Shown: positions 60,437-64,000 of the stretch, piece after piece
Position numbering within the stretch: position 1 is the stretch's first letter
Layout: every line of letters begins with the position of its first letter
Assembly: GCA_965219165.1 (NCBI GenBank)
Contig: CBDCMW010000002.1
Location: forward strand, 2,356,001 to 2,420,000
Source of the DNA: Aldehydirespirator sp965219165
GTDB taxonomy: Bacteria > Actinomycetota > Acidimicrobiia > Acidimicrobiales > Aldehydirespiratoraceae
Direction: 5' to 3'
DNA: 64,000 nucleotides
Notes under the pieces: model-generated
What the model saw: the letters and a program-made list of their open reading frames with translations, nothing else
What the model was told of the DNA's origin: nothing
Database searches by the model: none
Position numbers and translations under genes: made by a program

Positions 60437-62668
60437 GTGTCTCGATGGCGCAGGCTCGATGTTGGCCGCATCGCGATCCTGGCCGTGCTGGTGCTGGGCA
60501 CGGCTGCGTTCTTGACGCGGGACCAGTGGCTCTGGACCATCGAGACTGCCGTCGATGTGGCCGTCGACGGCGAGTTGGACCACTCAGAGCCCGTGACCGG
60601 CGGCGAAGTGGTCGCCCCGCCTGTGGTGGACGTCACCGACCCCGAGGACTTCGACATCGAAACCGAGCGGCTGTACCGCATCGTGCCCGGGGGCGGCTCG
60701 CGGGCCAGCTACCACATCGAGGAACGCTTGGGCGGGCTGTCGCGGACCACGGTGGGCACCACGACCGTCTTGGCCGGCGAGATCGCGGTCAACCTCGTCG
60801 ATCTCGCGGCCAGCCGCGTCGGGGAGATCGTGGTGAACGTGGAGATGTTCCAATCCGACTCCGCCCTGCGGGACAAGCGCATCCGCCACGACTTCCTTGA
60901 GTCGAGCCACTGGCCCTTCGTGCGCTTCAGGCCCTCGGTGGTCGAAGGCTTCGACACCGAGTTCGCTGATGGCGCTGTCTACGAGATCGCCATCACCGGC
61001 GAGCTGACGGTCAAGGAGACCACCCGCACCGAGACGTTCACCGGCACCGTCACCGTCACGCCGGACGCCCTCTCCGCGGCGATGTCGGCCACCGTGCTCT
61101 CCAGCCACTACGACGTCGGTCCCATCAACATCGCCCGCCTCGTCCACACCTCCGACGAGGTGATCCTCGCATTCGAGCTGCTCGCCGACCGCGTGGACCT
61201 CGCCTCGGAGCCGACCGGCGACCTGCGCCGCGAGATCCCGGCCACCGAGATCGCAACCGGCGAGTTCGCGGCCACCGTGCAGCCGATCCTGGAGTCGCGG
61301 TGCGTGAGCTGCCACACCTCGAACGGGCCGGGTTGGAGCACCCTCGCCCTCGACACCGCCGGCGACGCGGCCGCCATAGCCGACGACATCGCCTTCGTCA
61401 CCGCGATCAGCTTCATGCCGCCGTGGCTGCCCTCGGACCTGAGCCCCCAGTTCGTGCACGACTGGTCACTCAGCGACTCCGAGAAGGCGGCCATCAAGGC
61501 GTGGGCCGACGCCGGCGGCGGCCTCGACGTGCGGCCCGGCACGCCGCTGACACCCCGCGTCCAGGCCATCCTGCCGGTGGAGGAGGACCAGAAGGTCGGC
61601 CCCCGCGACGGTCTTTACACCGGCTACTCGCGCCCCGACGGCTGGCCGGTCAAGAAGGACGACTACCGCTGCCAGGTACACCAGTTGGCCGACCCCGAAG
61701 GCGACGGCAACTGGGTCAAGGGCTTCGAATTCCGGCCCGACCAGGTGTCCGCCGTGCACCACGCCATCGTCTACCGGGTTCCCGCCGCGGCCGCAGGAGA
61801 GATCGCGGCCAAGATCGCGGCCGAGGACCAGATCGAGGCAGCCGAAGGATTCTCCGACGAGCCAGGCTGGACGTGCTTCGGGCTGTCCGGGCTCAACAGC
61901 CAAGGCGTGTACTCGATCCAGGGCTGGGCGCCGGGCCAGTCGCCCACCATCTACCCCGACGGTTACGGCCTCTACTTCTGGCCCGGCGACATGATCGTCA
62001 ACCAGATCCACTACCACTACGACCACGACACCCAGGCCGACGGCTCCTGGATCATCCTCGACACCGCCACCACCGAGGAGGTGGCTGCGGGCATGACCCA
62101 CATAGAGGGCAACAGCTACCTCACCCCGGCCGAGGTTCCCTGCACGCCCGCAGAGACCGCAATCGCCTCCGAGCGGGCCGCCACCATCGACGGCTACGTC
62201 AACCTGTGCGTGCGATCCAACGTGCTCGACGAGATCACCGAGAAGTACGACGAGTTCGCCCGGTTCATCCCCGACCTGCTCTTGCGGCAATGCGACGCCA
62301 CCGTCGACGACTACGACGACCTCGATGGCAGTACCGGTTACAGCTCCTGCGACCTGCCCGCCCGCGACACCGGCACCATCCACACCGTGCTGGGCCACAT
62401 GCACGAGTTCGGCGCGGCCTACCGCATGACGCTGCACCCCGGCACGCCCGAGGAACGGATCCTCCTCGACATCGGAGTGTGGGACTTCGAGTGGCAGCTC
62501 AACTACGAGCCGGTTGAGGACATCCGCATCGAGCGGGGCGACGTGGTGCGATTCGAGTGCTGGTGGGACCGCACCCTGCAGTACATGCCCGAGCCCCGCT
62601 ACATCACCTGGAACGAGGGCACCGTGGACGAGATGTGTTTCTCGAGCATCTCGGTGATCCCGGACTGA
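60437..62668 (+). CDS. YceI / c-type cytochrome / copper type II monooxygenase-like fusion
   Basis: 743 residues from GTG 60437. N-terminal membrane or signal segment (IAILAVLVLGTAAFL, 12-26). A YceI-like lipocalin domain at about 78-255 holds the family stretch MFQSDSALRDKRIRHDFLES. A single haem c site CVSCH (289-293) follows, with Met in ISFMPPW as a possible axial ligand. The C-terminal third resembles copper type II ascorbate-dependent monooxygenases (PHM/DBH fold): HHAIVYRV (His441-442), QIHYHYDHD (His525, His527) and GHMHEFG (His654, His656), with several Cys for disulfides. Haem-copper electron transfer outside the cell is plausible; the substrate is unknown. It lies between RCC1 lipoproteins 2 and 3. 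Confidence 0.78.
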   Translation: MSRWRRLDVGRIAILAVLVLGTAAFLTRDQWLWTIETAVDVAVDGELDHSEPVTGGEVVAPPVVDVTDPEDFDIETERLYRIVPGGGSRASYHIEERLGGLSRTTVGTTTVLAGEIAVNLVDLAASRVGEIVVNVEMFQSDSALRDKRIRHDFLESSHWPFVRFRPSVVEGFDTEFADGAVYEIAITGELTVKETTRTETFTGTVTVTPDALSAAMSATVLSSHYDVGPINIARLVHTSDEVILAFELLADRVDLASEPTGDLRREIPATEIATGEFAATVQPILESRCVSCHTSNGPGWSTLALDTAGDAAAIADDIAFVTAISFMPPWLPSDLSPQFVHDWSLSDSEKAAIKAWADAGGGLDVRPGTPLTPRVQAILPVEEDQKVGPRDGLYTGYSRPDGWPVKKDDYRCQVHQLADPEGDGNWVKGFEFRPDQVSAVHHAIVYRVPAAAAGEIAAKIAAEDQIEAAEGFSDEPGWTCFGLSGLNSQGVYSIQGWAPGQSPTIYPDGYGLYFWPGDMIVNQIHYHYDHDTQADGSWIILDTATTEEVAAGMTHIEGNSYLTPAEVPCTPAETAIASERAATIDGYVNLCVRSNVLDEITEKYDEFARFIPDLLLRQCDATVDDYDDLDGSTGYSSCDLPARDTGTIHTVLGHMHEFGAAYRMTLHPGTPEERILLDIGVWDFEWQLNYEPVEDIRIERGDVVRFECWWDRTLQYMPEPRYITWNEGTVDEMCFSSISVIPD

Positions 62669-62734
62669 TCGCTCTTGGGCCCGCGGTGGCCTTCCACTGA
62701 TGAACACGCCGCTCGCCGCCCTGCCTTCGAATCA

Positions 62735-64000
62735 ATGACGTGGGACTCGACATCGACGCAATGTGGATCGAGACACGTCTCAAGTCCACGGGTCAGACTG
62801 CGACCGGTGGGGGCGCTGAAGGCAGCGTGCATCCTGAGTGTGCTCGTGGTCGCGATCGCGGCGTGCTCCGGCCGCGAGGCGGGGGCGCCGTTGCCACCTC
62901 CCAGCGAGGGCGGAGGCGCCCAAGCAGAAGCCGGCGCGAGCGGAGCAGGAAGCGAGGCCGGCACCGGATCGCAGCCATCGGTGCCCCCTGGCCGCGGACC
63001 GTTCGCGGCGGTAGCCGCTGGATATCAGCACACCTGCGCGCTGCGGGCCGACGGCTCCGTCGAATGCTGGGGCGTCAACGACAGTGGCCAGGCTGACGCT
63101 CCCGACGGGCATTTCACCGCCCTCGCTGCGGGAAAGGAGCACACCTGCGGGCTACGTGCCGACGGCGGTGTCGACTGCTGGGGATTGGACTTCGAGGGGC
63201 TGCTCGACGCCCCCGACGGGCAGCACGCGGCGCTGTCGGCCGGCGAGAGCCACTCCTGCGCCCTGCGGGCGGACGGGGATGTCCAATGCTGGGGCAGCGC
63301 AAAGGCCCACTCGCTCATACCGCCAGGGGGCCACTTCGCGGCGGTGGCAACCGGCGGTGGGCACTCCTGCGTGCTGCGCAGCGGCGGCACCGTTCAATGC
63401 TGGGGCGACAACCACACCGGCCAGGCCGACGCGCCCGACGGGCAATTCCTCGCCATCTCGGCCGCCGGGGACCACTCATGCGGACTCCGCACCGACGCAG
63501 CCGTCCGATGCTGGGGCCGGCGATTGGCGCCAGAGTGGCAGACGCCAGCAGGCGAGATGAGCGCCGTCTCGACGGGCGGCCGCCACTCATGCGTCTTGCG
63601 GACAGACGGCACCATCGAATGCTGGGGCGCCAACTACTGGGGGCAGTCCGACGCGCCCGACGGACACTTCGTCGCGGTCGCCAGCGGCTGGCGGCACTCG
63701 TGCGCGGTGCGCACCGATGGCACCGTCCACTGCTGGGGTCGCCGCTTCGCCTCAGAGGTGGAACCCCCTGACGGAAACTTCACGGCCGTGACCGCCGCAA
63801 GCGACCACAACTGCGGCATTCGCACTGAAGGGGACACGAAATGCTGGGGCACGAACGCCTACGGCCAGGCCGACGCACCCGACGGACACTTCATCGACGT
63901 CGCCGCGGGCAACGGCCTCTCGTGCGGACTCCGTAGCGACGGCACCGTCGAGTGCTGGGGACTCGTCCCGCCCGTGGAATCGCTCACACAAGCCGGAGCG
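62735..64000 (+). CDS. RCC1-repeat lipoprotein 3 (3' end cut off)
   Basis: 422 codons visible, open at the right edge. ATG 62735 is the most upstream start in this frame; GTG 62807 would also keep a full signal. Lipoprotein signal ILSVLVVAIAAC with lipobox IAAC, then a Gly/Ala/Ser/Pro-rich linker, then nine RCC1-like repeats (ECWGVNDSG ... ECWGLVPP) with the same two-Cys pattern as lipoproteins 1 and 2. Third member of the cluster, downstream of the YceI-cytochrome-copper protein in the same direction. Confidence 0.83.
   Translation, partial: MTWDSTSTQCGSRHVSSPRVRLRPVGALKAACILSVLVVAIAACSGREAGAPLPPPSEGGGAQAEAGASGAGSEAGTGSQPSVPPGRGPFAAVAAGYQHTCALRADGSVECWGVNDSGQADAPDGHFTALAAGKEHTCGLRADGGVDCWGLDFEGLLDAPDGQHAALSAGESHSCALRADGDVQCWGSAKAHSLIPPGGHFAAVATGGGHSCVLRSGGTVQCWGDNHTGQADAPDGQFLAISAAGDHSCGLRTDAAVRCWGRRLAPEWQTPAGEMSAVSTGGRHSCVLRTDGTIECWGANYWGQSDAPDGHFVAVASGWRHSCAVRTDGTVHCWGRRFASEVEPPDGNFTAVTAASDHNCGIRTEGDTKCWGTNAYGQADAPDGHFIDVAAGNGLSCGLRSDGTVECWGLVPPVESLTQAGA

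Noticed and set aside
1..64000. tRNA or rRNA genes
   Set aside because: No T-loop signature with matching acceptor stem or rRNA-like stretch was seen by eye. A tRNAscan or Infernal run would settle it.

Overview
High-G+C, gene-dense DNA with many GTG starts. The gene content points to Actinomycetota: CaiB/AMACR-type CoA transferases, several acyl-CoA dehydrogenases, a MaoC-type dehydratase, thiol peroxidase and xylA/xylB. A lineage such as the Acidimicrobiia is plausible but was not tested. No rRNA, tRNA or CRISPR array was seen.

Region 1 (1-32117) is an array of four related giant secreted repeat proteins. Copy A (1-5319) is cut by the window edge. B (7603-14373) is intact. C (16104-22795) and D (24008-32117) each carry a one-base frameshift. 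Each complete copy has a Sec-type signal peptide, then Trp-rich propeller-like modules (LWSDG...MWV repeats) alternating with pairs of cadherin-like beta-sandwich domains. The C-terminal part holds a Gln-rich linker, an Ig-like repeat, fibronectin III and two related ~120-residue modules, and a last fibronectin III. B, C and D share a promoter/leader cassette. Every copy is followed by a scrap of another copy's 5' end. The gaps hold small cargo: a MazF/PemK-like toxin with a Panacea antitoxin, an AbiEi-like antitoxin without its toxin, and a DUF5678-like plus retropepsin pair with an older remnant of that protease.

Region 2 (32118-33077) is wreckage: the C-terminal end of a tyrosine integrase, a fused ABC-transporter fragment and an SCP2-like fragment. 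It marks the end of the array.

Region 3 (33078-52147) is mostly acyl-CoA and small-molecule metabolism: an FAD-linked oxidase, two family III CoA transferases, a 3-hydroxyisobutyrate dehydrogenase relative, a phosphotransferase, a trimethylamine-dehydrogenase-like flavoprotein, Tpx, an aromatic amino acid decarboxylase, an enoyl-CoA hydratase, an HpcH/HpaI aldolase, two acyl-CoA dehydrogenases and a MaoC-like dehydratase. hipBA and hicBA toxin-antitoxin modules sit among remnants of duplicated neighbours. Several structured repeat families occupy the gaps.

Region 4 (52144-64000) carries a coiled-coil membrane protein, a membrane molybdopterin oxidoreductase, xylA-xylB, three RCC1-repeat lipoproteins (the first frameshifted, the third cut by the window edge) and a YceI / cytochrome c / copper type II monooxygenase-like fusion. 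A ~95-bp interspersed element recurs four times between 38.2 and 60.4 kb.

All homology statements come from reading translated sequence and recalled family motifs. No search was run.
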